Positions 1-10,500 of a DNA stretch of 64,000 nucleotides are shown in pieces. The position numbers were made by a program, and so were the translations under genes. Positions within the stretch are counted from its first letter, which is position 1, and each line of letters opens with the position of its first letter. The DNA comes from Parietichytrium sp. I65-24A (taxonomy: Eukaryota > Sar > Bigyra > Thraustochytrida > Thraustochytriidae). Below the pieces are notes generated by a model that saw nothing but the letters and a program-made list of their open reading frames with translations, was not told where the DNA came from and did no database searches. The stretch lies in contig BLSF01000083.1 of assembly GCA_012862575.1 (NCBI GenBank), positions 88,480 through 152,479 on the forward strand, read 5' to 3'.

Positions 1-424
1 GTCTGTGGCGAATATAAGCGTTCTTGGGCTTATACGTAATTGGCACGAACTCATCAAATGTTGATGACTTTTGCGTCTCGGGAATTGGCAACGAGAATTT
101 TTTGGCCTCGTTCTTTCCTTCGTCTAATTTGAGTTGCTCCGTCTGATACATTATTGTTCACGAAAAAATGAAAGCACCTTAGATGACATACTGCCCTGGT
201 GTCCATACACATGCTCCACAAAAACTTACAAGTGTGCCTGGCACGGCGCTGGTCTTTTTCTCAGGTTTTGGCGGAAGACCAAGCCCGGGTGGGCCTAAGG
301 GCAAGCCGTCAGCATAATTCTCGTCTTCCGCGATTGCCTCAAAGACAGAAGCATCTCTATACACAGGGATTTGCTTGAATGGGTCGAACGGTCTCGGCCG
401 GAAACTCTGTCTCCGGTGCGACAT
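1..424 (-). CDS. Enhancer of polycomb-like protein (EPL1 domain), 5' part, two exons
   Basis: Two exons on the minus strand, 424-230 and 142-1, separated by an 87-bp intron (229-143) with a GTAAGT donor and a TATCAG acceptor; both exons stay in phase 0 across the join. The start is the ATG at 424-422. The N-terminus has a basic FRPRPFDP stretch followed by QIPVYRD, then an acidic segment, and exon 2 carries LPIPET, a DEFVPI segment and a YKPKNAYIRHR end. This order (SFRxRxxD..K.lPvyr, then iPvPE, then YkpPkxYIRhr) matches the EPL1 domain known from Enhancer of polycomb (NuA4/TIP60 histone acetyltransferase complex) and from BRPF proteins. The gene runs off the left edge, so the C-terminal half that would separate EPC from BRPF is missing. 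The spliced model is inferred from the sequence alone. The family assignment rests on motif order. Confidence 0.68.
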
Positions 425-1463
425 TCCTGAACACCATGCACCACAAAACAAATAAATCAACGATTGTCGCCAGTGTCGTCGCTGCGGCTCCCGACTGAAT
501 GAACTCCACCAAGTTACCGAATGCCGCTTTTGCACAAAAGGCAGTTTCTTTTTCTTCCAAAGAAACTTTATGCGTGGGGCAAAACTATCAACAAATTCAA
601 AATCTATCCGATACGATCCAATGAACGAAGTATTCGTACATCAGCGCCTTGTGGTCGCTTGTTCCTTTTGAATGAAAGTGGCAGGTGTTTATTCGCATAC
701 GCGCACCCCGCGCTGCGCACCAGTCAAAAAATATCGAAGCGTATTGTCGTTCGGAGCGCAGGGCGCCAACCAAGTATTCCCGACGCAAACGCGAGAAGCT
801 ATCTATACTCCGTCAACTCGAGTCGCAGAGGCAGTCCGCGCGGGGTCTTCCCGCTTTCAGAGACGTGGCGCAATTCTTCTTTGAGCTGAACAAGGGTAGG
901 GAGAGGGAGCGGGTCAAGTACTCAAGTACTCGGGTACGCGGGATTTCGAAATGTTGAGGGGGGGGAAAAAAACACCGGGTGGAAAAAAAAAGGAAGGCTG
1001 CGCACCGCAGAGGTGTGAGAACTCCGATGGCGAGGCGGAGGTGCGCGGTGCGCGGTGCGACGAGCAGAGATGGGAAAGGCCGCAGGTGTCGGCTTTTGGT
1101 CTCAACTGCGGGCGAATATGCGTTCGCCGCAGACTCGAGGCCGGTTGCGAGGCTTTTTCTTGCCTATTTTTCTTGTTTTTCTCCCATTTTCAAAGGATTT
1201 TCTTTATTTTCTTCCCTGGAACGGCGAAAGAACATTCACGTTGAGGATTCGAATTGTAAGAACCCAAGGAATGGGTTTCTGTTCGATTCAAGTTGTGAAT
1301 TGTGGTGCTACTGTAACAATGCTACTTTTGCTACTTGCATTCTCAGCCAATAATAACTCATAGTAGAGGAAAAACAAGTCACGGAAATAGAGGTTACAGG
1401 GTTTAGAAGGGTTTCGAAAAAATAGAAAGCCGTGCGAAGAAAGAAGAAAAAAAACGCCCTATT
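425..1463. other. Intergenic, no gene seen
   Basis: This stretch lies between the start of the EPL1 gene and the end of the 7TM-RGS gene. It holds only short overlapping reading frames with biased composition. There is a G/A-rich patch at about 955-1000 and a T-rich patch near 1160-1210. It probably contains the EPL1 gene promoter and the RGS gene 3' end. Confidence 0.5.
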
Positions 1464-3062
1464 CTACACTGCAAGGGATGGCATGAGCCATTGTCTGTAG
1501 AATTCGGAACGCAAAAATCGTTGAAAAGAGTCGGATGCCAACATGTCGTGTACCTCAGCCCGGCAATCCGCAAACAGATCCGGGCTGGGCACGCTCCCGC
1601 TAGGATCCCCAAGAATTTTCAAAACGGTGCGACGATTCCGAGAGCTCAAGTTTACCTCTAAAGTGCCTCCTTCCTTCACAAACGATCGGTAGATGTCGTT
1701 GGCCATCGCAATAATCTCTTGGGTGGTCATGTCGTGGTAGTTTTCCTGGTACCTATCGACGGCGTCAAGAAAATAGATGTTCTCCACAGCGTATTCTGTC
1801 GCAAGGTACTTTTTGAAGATTCTTCTGCCCGGACGGGTAGCAAGCACCCTGTCCAATGTCACTGTCGTTTCCGTGAACCCAGATGTTCTCTCAGACTCGT
1901 CTTCACTTTCGTCCCCCAGGTGCGGCGGGGTTGCAATCACAGCGCCGGTTGCGAGCCGATCGTGGTGCTGCGGATCGGCAGTTGGTGACAAGTCTCGGTG
2001 CACCTTCATCGAAAATAAGTTATTTTGCGCAGGGTACTCCTCATAGGTTTTGTACACCTGCAGAGGGCAGTGAATAGTATGCAGGGCAATACTCGCGACT
2101 ACACAGATGTTGATCCAGTCGAACTTGCCGTCTTGCCGAACATTCCCAAAGTCAAGGACGGCGAGGACCGTGCCAGCCACAACGACAAGGCCGCATGCGA
2201 AAAGCTGCTTGATTTCAGCTATCATTCGGAGAGGATCAGGTTCGTGCCGCACCTTGTACAGCATCCACGTCCCAAGCGCTACAGTGAGAAACACAACGAC
2301 GCCCATCGCTCCAATATCATCATGGGTCAAGTGGCATCCTAAGCATCCTTTGCCGAAGGCAGAAGAGGGGTTGGCATACTTTGCCGCGATTGAGATTAGC
2401 GCGACAAAACAAAAGAATCCCATCACCATGTAGCCGAACCACATCTGAGTAAGAAGCCTCAGGGCAATTAGAAGGGACTGCCGGCGCTCTCTTGTGGACG
2501 TGTCTGTAGAGCTTTCTGCGGATGACGGCATCCCGCCCTTGATCGCAGCCTTGCGATCGCGGTCATTTTCCGAAAGACTGTCGACACTTCCCAATCGCGA
2601 GAACAGCAAAGACGAAAGAAGCCGCACGGACTCCATGCATGTCTGTCTTTCCTGGAAAAAGCGTGACTGGTAGCCTTTCTCAAAGAGGCTCTCGGAAGCC
2701 AAAACTTTGTTATAGCGCGCCGAATTATAGATGAGGAAGAGTCTAGCAACAACCGAGCCCACGGCAAGAGGTACAATGAAGAAGGTCAGCCAAAGGTGTG
2801 CGTCACAAGGAAATGATCGCCTTCCGCTGAAATTTCCCAGAGGAGCAACTGCGATCTCGCACCAGATCCCAAGTCCGCTGAATAACATTAATTCGAAATT
2901 GCGCTTTCTGAGCCACTGATGATGCCTTCGGGTCCACCACCAGGCGCATGTTGTGGGAAAATAGAGGCAATAGAACAGGAAGAAAACCAACCCAATGTAG
3001 CGATTGAAGTCGTTAAAATTCTGCTGCACTATCTCCGGGCACACCTCCTCCTCGCTCGCCAT
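1464..3062 (-). CDS. Seven-transmembrane protein with C-terminal RGS domain
   Basis: Single-exon gene of 532 aa. I chose the ATG at 3062 (MASEEEV...) because the 49 residues upstream in frame are encoded by a CT/GA microsatellite that looks like 5' UTR. Hydropathy by eye gives seven helices: after residue 20 (GLVFFLFYCLYF), NFELMLFSGLGIW, LWLTFFIVPLAV, MWFGYMVMGFFCF, GVVVFLTVALGTW, FACGLVVVAGTVL and INICVVASIALHT. An acidic linker (DESEDESE) then leads to a C-terminal RGS domain over roughly the last 130 residues, with IFKKYLATEYAVENIYFLDAV and a terminal FLRSEFYRQWL. RGS domains accelerate GTP hydrolysis by G-alpha subunits. Fusion to a 7TM receptor-like core is known from plants (AtRGS1 type) and several protists. 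Expected location is the plasma membrane, with the RGS domain in the cytosol. Ligand unknown. Confidence 0.85.
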   Translation of the reverse strand: MASEEEVCPEIVQQNFNDFNRYIGLVFFLFYCLYFPTTCAWWWTRRHHQWLRKRNFELMLFSGLGIWCEIAVAPLGNFSGRRSFPCDAHLWLTFFIVPLAVGSVVARLFLIYNSARYNKVLASESLFEKGYQSRFFQERQTCMESVRLLSSLLFSRLGSVDSLSENDRDRKAAIKGGMPSSAESSTDTSTRERRQSLLIALRLLTQMWFGYMVMGFFCFVALISIAAKYANPSSAFGKGCLGCHLTHDDIGAMGVVVFLTVALGTWMLYKVRHEPDPLRMIAEIKQLFACGLVVVAGTVLAVLDFGNVRQDGKFDWINICVVASIALHTIHCPLQVYKTYEEYPAQNNLFSMKVHRDLSPTADPQHHDRLATGAVIATPPHLGDESEDESERTSGFTETTVTLDRVLATRPGRRIFKKYLATEYAVENIYFLDAVDRYQENYHDMTTQEIIAMANDIYRSFVKEGGTLEVNLSSRNRRTVLKILGDPSGSVPSPDLFADCRAEVHDMLASDSFQRFLRSEFYRQWLMPSLAV

Positions 3063-5566
3063 GGTTGCCAGGTGCTCGCGGACAGGTTCTCGAAACCCCA
3101 GTGCACCAGCGCAACGCAGCAACGCTTTCTCGCAGCCGCTCTCCGCAACACCCAAGAGCTCTCTCTCTCTCTCGCTCGCTCTCTCTCTGTCTCCGCCGCC
3201 AGGCACCACCTGGCTTCTACGAACAAAGCGTGCCCACGGTCAAGCACCAAGCGAGCCGGCGTCTCCCACGCTGGTGCGCTGGCTGTGCAAGTGCTCTGAA
3301 ACTCTGTCTGTCTGCCTGCCGACGCCCTGAGACTCGCTCCTCCCTCGGCGATGCGCGCTGTGCTGCGGATGGTCCACGGCGACCGCGCGCAGACTGAGTG
3401 TTGCACACACCGAGTTTACGGCAGTTCACGCTCTCAAGGTTGCCTTGAGCCACTCCCAAGCTTCCAACAACCACTACTTGACACACTCTGCTTCCCTAAC
3501 ATCGCCTAAGTCTTTCCGGCCAAAGTGGTTTCACTTCGTTTGTGAAAGCCTTGTGGCGTGGCCCGACTAGTTCGTCAATAGGCTTTATCAGTCCTGACGC
3601 CAGCAAAGGTGCACACTCTATTTAGCGGAGTTTGTGATAGTTTGTGTCAAGTTTCAGCTAACCTCTGATCATCAGCGCACTAAGACGTGGACGCTAGTGA
3701 GTGATGCGTGTGCATGCTGTTCTGAAATGTTGCTGTTCCAAAATGTGGAACGGGTTTTGGATGTCAAAGCACACCTCTTTGTTCACCATCCAGGTGTGCT
3801 GTACTACCGGTAAGTGGTTTTGCATTATCGCGAAGGCGTCGATTCGTCGACTGTCTTCTTTCAACTAATAAAAGTCGAACTTGGGTAGCACTCTCAATCA
3901 TCCGATTCGGTCAGTCGAACGAAGCTGACTCGTTTGTTGCAGACACCACTCTCAACACACGGGAGCACAAGTCCTTTTTGCATATGGAACTCTTGAATGA
4001 TGTGCCGAACAGCAAGACACAATGATCACTTGTCAGGGAGCATTACCTCGCTCTTTATTTCAACAACGAGAGCCATTGATTCTATCTACTAGCCCTGCAT
4101 CATCTATTTAAGACGTGTGCTCACAGTTAATCAATCTTGTTGATCAAGAGTTTATTTAAAGTTGAATCTGACATTGAAGGCATGCCTCGAGACATAGAAG
4201 ACAATTTCACGTTTGGAAGAGAAACATCAAGGATTTGGTTCGCTCTTTGGCATTGTCAAACATTGTCAAACAATGCACACCCCTCTACGGCAGGGATTAG
4301 GGCTGCTCACTATCGTTCGCTTCTAACACGCGCAGCACTAACCCGAGCGAGTAGTCGACGATGAAAGTACCAGGACCACCTCCTTCCATCACTTCCATCA
4401 CGCAAGCCTGAGAACAATAACGCCGTGGAAGAAACGAAGAAGATTGTCATCAGTGCGCTGTTAAAGCCGTAATTCAGTACGGTACAGGAGTGAATTCTTC
4501 GAATTCGAAGCAGCAAACCTTCGTTAGCTAGCTTCAGTTAGACGCCCGGAGCGCCATTCTTCTCCCATTTTTTCCCGGCGGAGTATGCTTCCACAGTTCT
4601 GCTACCCGGCAGAATCGCAGCGCGGGATGGAGCGTTCAGAAAATTTCTGTTCTCTCTCAAGTTGTGAATGACAAGCGAAGTTTCTGATCTTTCGAGAAGA
4701 GAAATATTGAAGTACCGGCAAAGAGTGGGTTTTGAGAATCTCTCGTTCCACAAACTGTTTGTTCTGCAAAGGACCAAGCTGAAAATAGTCCAGTTGACAA
4801 GCTGCAACAACAGAATTTGTCAGGCATGTAGCACCTCGAAGAGACGTCATGAGACAGCCAAGCTTTAAAATGCCAGGCGCTCAAAGCTCTTTTCGCCGAT
4901 TCCCAGCGGAGGCGAACGACAGTGAGCAGCTGCAACCCCTGTCATGGTGGGGTGGCCGATTCATGAATTCGGAATAGATACCCCATCAAGCCAAAAACTT
5001 GAATTATTGGCGATTGGCGGTTTTGAAAAATCGAATTATTGGCAACAGAGGGTCTTTGGGTACAGGTACTTAATAATTAGTAGCAGTCGACTATTACTGC
5101 CCAGGCAGCCATTAGTGACAAAAGCATGGGTAGTGCTTCTCGAGGATGGCATAGTATGTCTGGATTTATCGCACGTGTGAAGGTTTCGATTGTTGTTCTC
5201 AAGCCTTAGACTGAAAGAGACACAATGTATACAACAACAACAAAATAAAAGGCATAGAAATCTCTTTTTCTTTTTGATTTGAGATTTCAATGAAACATTC
5301 TTCAAATTTTCCTTTTTTCTTTCCAATGGAAGAGTTGAATGAAGTGCGGAAGGAAGGTTGGTATGGTGATAAAGAGGGCACATATTTCGAATTTAGATTG
5401 TCTGTCGCGCCAGATGGATGGCCCAGCAAAAATCAACCAGCATGGGATCTTCTGGGAACATTCGATAAATCAAAGAAAGGAGGCAGGCATTCACAATATG
5501 ACATCAGTTAGATAAATTCCTTTCTTCTTTTAAACCTGATTTGCCCATGTACACACACATACACAC
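3063..5566. other. Intergenic, about 2.5 kb without a convincing gene
   Basis: The part next to 3062 is a pyrimidine-rich leader and probable promoter of the RGS gene. The rest holds no open frame with recognisable domain content. Small local duplications are visible, for example a repeated cattgtcaaa near 4252-4271. A 73-codon frame at 5290-5511 is the only one with protein-like composition, and I do not support it as a gene. Confidence 0.5.
3154..3190. repeat. CT/CTCG microsatellite in the RGS gene leader
   Basis: A run of CT dinucleotides interrupted by CG, just upstream of the chosen RGS gene start. It explains the Arg/Glu-rich (RERASERERE) extension of the longer open frame on the minus strand, which I therefore treat as untranslated. 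Confidence 0.75.
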
Positions 5567-6688
5567 TCAAAAGTCCAATGTCGCGTCTTCAAAGGCGCGT
5601 TGGTCAAACTGCTCAAAGCCAACTTTGATCATTCCGTGCTCTATTTTACAAGGAAAAATATTCTGCGAGTACTCCGTGTTGTTTACACACTGCCCAGTCT
5701 CCAGATTAAATCGCCACCCGTGCCATGGGCAAGCAACGCAGGGCTGAACATCGGGTTCCTGCTTGTAAGCGCGCCGAGGAGAGTGCTGTTTCCATTCCTC
5801 CTCTCCGACAATGCTGCCGAGATCCTCGATATCGCCTTGGAAAAGCGGACCGCCTTGGTGACAACACTTATTCTCGATTGCGTAGCAGCGACCTCTGTAC
5901 TTGAAGAGGGCGACAATCAGTCCATTCACTTCAACGGACTTTCCCAAGGGCGGCCCGTGCCGTTTCATCTTGACGCGCCGCGTCTGTCCTGTCACCGTAT
6001 ACTGCATCTTATATTGCGGGGGAAATCGAGCAGAGTCCACGAGCTCGCCGTCGCGGACCCCAGTTTCAAAGTACAGGTAGTTCTTATTGCGAGTCACGTT
6101 TGGTCGTGCAGGCAGCGGCTCCGGGTCAAAATCGAGGCTCAGTGTGCTAATCGTTCCAGTAGGGAACGCAGAGGTAGACGCAGCGCAAGCGGTTAACGAG
6201 CTTGGTGAGGAAAGGTAGCCTTGGTCGATTTCGCTTTCCTCTGAAGCTGAATCGCATCCATCGCCATCGCGGCTGTCGCACCAGGGGTCGTGTTTGCAAT
6301 CCAGTGTCGTAGCAGACGCACGCGGTTGACTTGTTGAGGCACTGTTAGCAAAGGAAGCATTCAGATTTCGTACGCGGTCCGCAGGTCGGTACTGAGTAGT
6401 GGAGCTGTACAACCTCATTCCTGACGCTGCGTCTCTGTCGCTACGCCGAAAGCCTGCAGCCTCGAGGGAGCCTTTCCCGCCTTTTGCCTCTGGGAGCACA
6501 GTGGAGGACTCGGGCATAGAATAAGGCGGCATCATTTCCAAATTTGCACGCACTCTGTAGTCTCGAACAAGTGGAGGGGTGGTCACTCTAAAGAGCGAGT
6601 CCGCACGCTCTATGCCCGCGCCTTGCGACGCACTACTTTTCTTGCTCATCTCAGCCCCAGCTCCGTCCGGGGCACCGTGACTAGCCAT
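5567..6688 (-). CDS. Rieske [2Fe-2S] domain protein
   Basis: 373 aa from the ATG at 6688. The open frame extends further upstream, but only through a heptamer repeat. Residues 1-195 are low-complexity, Ser/Ala/Asp-rich and probably disordered. Residues about 240-370 form a Rieske fold: the first ligand box is CCHQGG (C275, H277) and the second is CPWHGW (C320, H323), so both Cys-His pairs for a [2Fe-2S] cluster are present. H277 and C320 are about 42 residues apart, clearly longer than the roughly 15-20 common in small Rieske proteins; the extra residues are charged (GEEEWKQHSPRR...). No oxygenase catalytic domain, membrane anchor or obvious targeting peptide is visible. It most resembles soluble Rieske ferredoxin-like proteins (RFESD type). 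The electron partner is unknown. Confidence 0.85.
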   Translation of the reverse strand: MASHGAPDGAGAEMSKKSSASQGAGIERADSLFRVTTPPLVRDYRVRANLEMMPPYSMPESSTVLPEAKGGKGSLEAAGFRRSDRDAASGMRLYSSTTQYRPADRVRNLNASFANSASTSQPRASATTLDCKHDPWCDSRDGDGCDSASEESEIDQGYLSSPSSLTACAASTSAFPTGTISTLSLDFDPEPLPARPNVTRNKNYLYFETGVRDGELVDSARFPPQYKMQYTVTGQTRRVKMKRHGPPLGKSVEVNGLIVALFKYRGRCYAIENKCCHQGGPLFQGDIEDLGSIVGEEEWKQHSPRRAYKQEPDVQPCVACPWHGWRFNLETGQCVNNTEYSQNIFPCKIEHGMIKVGFEQFDQRAFEDATLDF

Positions 6689-6791
6689 CGCGTGTGCCGC
6701 CCGCCCCCCCCACGTGTGTGACCAAAGCTGTTCAGACAGCGAGTTTGCTCGCTTTAGACTGCGGGCTCTCGAGCTGTGCACAGCACGCAGG

Positions 6792-6889
6792 ACCCAATAC
6801 CCAATACCCAATACCCAATACCCAATACCCAATACCCAAGGTACGACACCTAATACGCAATACGCGATACGCGATACGCAATACGCAAC
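6792..6889. repeat. Heptamer tandem array (ACCCAAT)n passing into ACGCRAT
   Basis: Six exact copies of ACCCAAT plus a partial one (6792-6838) are followed, after a short spacer, by ACCTAAT and five degenerate ACGCAAT/ACGCGAT units (6848-6889) with the same period of seven. It lies about 100 bp upstream of the Rieske gene start, in its probable 5' UTR or promoter. The unit recalls, but does not equal, the telomeric CCCTAA hexamer. Confidence 0.9.
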
Positions 6890-7530
6890 GCACTCAGCGC
6901 GCAGACCGAACGAGTGCAGGCGAAGTAGCGGGACAATGCCCCCACTCTGCAGAGCTTGCGCCACAGATTGGGTTGCTGCGTGTTGGTGGGAGAAAGAGTG
7001 TTCTCAGTGTCCCCATTTGCCCTAATGGCTTCTTATGAGCGTCTAGTACTGTTATTTATGCTATGTGAGAGTGTAGAAGTGTGAGAGGGGTCACGTACAC
7101 TAGCTGCTAGCAATTGTAGCGGTACACCGTCATAGACACCAACGCTTAGTGCCTGTCTTAGCATTTGATAGTGGGGCTTGAGGGCAAATTTCCGAGGAAG
7201 GAATGGCTATCATCATCATCATCGACGACGGCTCTATCCGTGGCCGTCTGGAGCTCAAGGATGGGATGGAAAGAAAGACAGAAGGAAAAAGAGGTGCGCT
7301 GCCAAAGTATGCTCAAAAGGAACTCAAAAGTCCGTGCGCACATGGCATGACTTACGAGAGTTTAATTCATTTTGTTTACATTTGTTTTCACTAAACGAAA
7401 ACAGAACTTGATAATGATAAAGTATCTTCCATTGACAGGGTGGGCAAGGAGATGAATTTGGGGTAACCTCAAAGGGCAAGAACGGCGAGAGAAGCAAAAA
7501 GGTGTCATTACATTATTCATGCTACAGTTC
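6890..7530. other. Intergenic between exportin-T 3' end and Rieske promoter
   Basis: No gene seen. A short ATC trinucleotide run sits near 7210-7225. The region presumably holds the 5' flank of the Rieske gene and the 3' UTR of the exportin-T gene, both transcribed leftward. Confidence 0.5.
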
Positions 7531-10500
7531 TCAGGAGTTCCGCTCGAGAAACATGCGCTGGTATGCAGCTCTCAAGTCTTTGGAATTCGCAGATGGGTCT
7601 GCCACTTTATTGGCATACTCGATGGCTAGGCTCTGCGGACACTGAAGCGAAGGTAAGGTTTTCTCAGCAAGGTGTTGAACCCACTGCTGGCCAAGGGCTT
7701 GATAGAGTTTAATATGCAGAGAGCAGATTCTCTCCAAAAGACGGGAATATTCAAGGTTTTTAATGTCAAACCATGGCCTCGCTGTTGCCTGGATTGTTGC
7801 CACCGAAACCTTCTCCAATAGGAGCTGCACAAAAGCAGCGCGAACATTGGCGTCCAGCGCAGCGCTCTTCTCTGGCACCAGCCAACGCTTGATGAGCTCG
7901 AGTATGAAGCGAATCGCGTTCCTTGCGACGTCTGCATCCGGGAAATTGGTAAGGTCTTCCAGTACAAGCTGAAATACTTGCTCAAGGTGCGGCCGATTTT
8001 GCGGTGAGTAGAGTAATGGATCCAAGTCTCTTTCGACGATGTTTCCTAGAAAGAGCATCAGAAGCCTCTTAACAGAGGCAAAAATTCGCTGTGTATGTGT
8101 CAGTGCTCCTCCAACGGCGGCGGCTCGATTGCCCGATGGAGAATTGCCTCCACTTCGGTCAGAAGAAGGGGAGTTTGGATGTGCGAAAGGATCGGGGATT
8201 GCACCAAGCGACTGAACAACGTGTGAAAGAATTCTCAAAAAGAGCTGATCCAACACCGGGAAGAGTTTGGCCTTATACGAGGTAATCATCTGGTTGATGA
8301 GCTCGATACCTTGCAGCACAGATTCAAGATCCCCATGCAGCTCCAGTAGACGAACGCTAATTGCCGGAGCGCTATCCAAAAATGCGGCACCGGCGACATT
8401 CACCAGAGTTCGCAGAAGACTTGAAAATTTTGCCTCCAGAGTTTTGTGCTCTGGCATCACGTCCAGTGCTCGCATGCCAAGCTCGAGGGCCGGCTTAAAG
8501 CTTTCCCCCACCACAGCTTCTAACCTCTGCCCGTTGAGATCTGAAGCGAGTTCCAAGAATGCATTCAAGCAGTAGGCGGCCCAGAGGCCGAGAAGGTCTC
8601 GCTGGTTCATTTGCTCTTCGTTCAGCTGGCCAGACGGAACACTTCTGATAACTTCTTCCATCTGAGAGAAAAGTGGTGCCAAGACGAGCTCGAGCTTTTG
8701 CTTGCACGAGGGCACATCAGAGGTTTCCTTGTTCAGTCCGATCAGGATGCTCGCGGTCTGAAACAAGTACATAGTACTCATCAAGTCATAAGGCGGTGGT
8801 TGGATCTGATTTTCCACCGCTCCGTCCAAGCTTTGCTGTCGGTCATACAACACGGCATGTCTGGAAATGACCAGAAATTCGCGCAGATGACTGAACAACT
8901 CGTCAGCAAACGGGACGAGTGACTGTTGGAGGCCCTTAACAGTGCTCATGAGATCACTGCAAGATTGCGAGCGCACCATGGGATCCGGATGTTGAATACC
9001 ACCAACGCCAACAAGGCCTTGAAGTACGGGGCCAATAAGTTCTGGGCAATAGGAGGCTAGAATAGTTGTGTACCGCTTTGTGAGCTTGTTGTAAACCAAG
9101 ACTACCCGGGGATGGGGATAATTCGAGAGATGAGCACGGTGAGTCGCCGCAATAAGCTCACAAAAAAGATTTCGCCCCTTCTTCCGGCGCTCGTCCTCTG
9201 CAGCAGCTTTCGACAAATCGTTTGGTTGATCTCCGGCAATTTTACTCTGTTGTGGCACTGGCTTTCCGTTCTTGGGTAATTTCACAGCGTTGCCCAGTTT
9301 TGCCATTTCAAGGACAGACTTTCCAGGCAACGTGGCGATCCCCGGAGGGCTTCCTTCTGCAAATGCGTCAAGCATGGACACGGTAATCTCGACCTGAAAC
9401 CAGGGTCGCGACAACACCTGGGAAGGAGTCATGGAATATTGCACAAGTTCTTGCAAATAGGGTAGCACCACGTCGATAGCGCTGGCTCGCACAACATTGA
9501 CAAAAAGCTTTCGTAGCTCGTCGCGGTGACGCTCGAACGAAATGTCGTCGTCGTCCTCCCCGTCGAAAGAAAAATCAGCAGGAAAGCACATGTTCCTGAC
9601 AAGAATAGGTAATAGCTGAGGAAGCATATTGCGCACCATTTGCTCCACCTCCGGATCTCTCTGCACAGGGTTCTGTGCAGGTCGGCGCGTAGCCATGCTG
9701 TTTAAACGCTGGCCCATTTCGGACTCCACTTGCTCGCTAAGCATAGAGAGTAATTTGCTAAGGAGCGGCCGGACAGCCTCCTGTCCATCCTCGTCGGAGC
9801 TCCCGAGACACTGAAAAATTGCGGTGGGGACAACTCTTTGTGAAAGCTCTTCCAAAACCAAAACATGAGACTCTGAGTTGCGCGGAATGGACTGGCGGGC
9901 TTCGAGAAGGAACAAACCGATATCATTCACCAGGGATGAGATATTCTGCCAAAACCCGCCGTACTCATCATCATCATCATCGTCGTCCCCATCATCAGCG
10001 TTGTTGATTTTGCCACCAAAGGGGTTTCCGTCCGAAGCGCCAACACTCCCATGCTTTGCATTTTCTTTTTCACACTCCTGCTGTAAGACAGAGTTGAGAT
10101 TTAGACTTCGCAGCAAACGAAGCCTGCTCTCGTGGTCCATCCCCTTGTGCACAATCATTAAGAAACATCTAATGGCGTGTACTTTAAAGTCCGCCGATTC
10201 GCGAAGAAATTTGTAAAGCAGTGGGATGAACTGGTCGTTGACAATCAGACCGATGTCAATCCAGCCTATGTATCCCCACATCACCTCCAAGCAGAGTGAT
10301 ACCAAAGGCTTATCGCTCTCAGCGCAGTTTACCAAAATCTGATTCCAGAAGTGCACAATATCATTGATTGCGGCGAGCCTCATTGCGTCTTTGACGTTAT
10401 TGCTCTGCATCCGCTCGTCTTTGCCCATCTGACTAGGAAGCGACACCACCTCGTCTGTCACTGCCTGAAGCACCTTTAAGAAGAAGGCGGCGCCCTCGCG

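Noticed and set aside
5290-5511. A possible 73-aa gene
   Set aside because: The composition is protein-like, but there is no recognisable family, splice context or neighbour support.
6792-6889. Internal telomeric repeat
   Set aside because: The period is seven and the unit ACCCAAT is not the CCCTAA hexamer; flanking genes continue normally on both sides.
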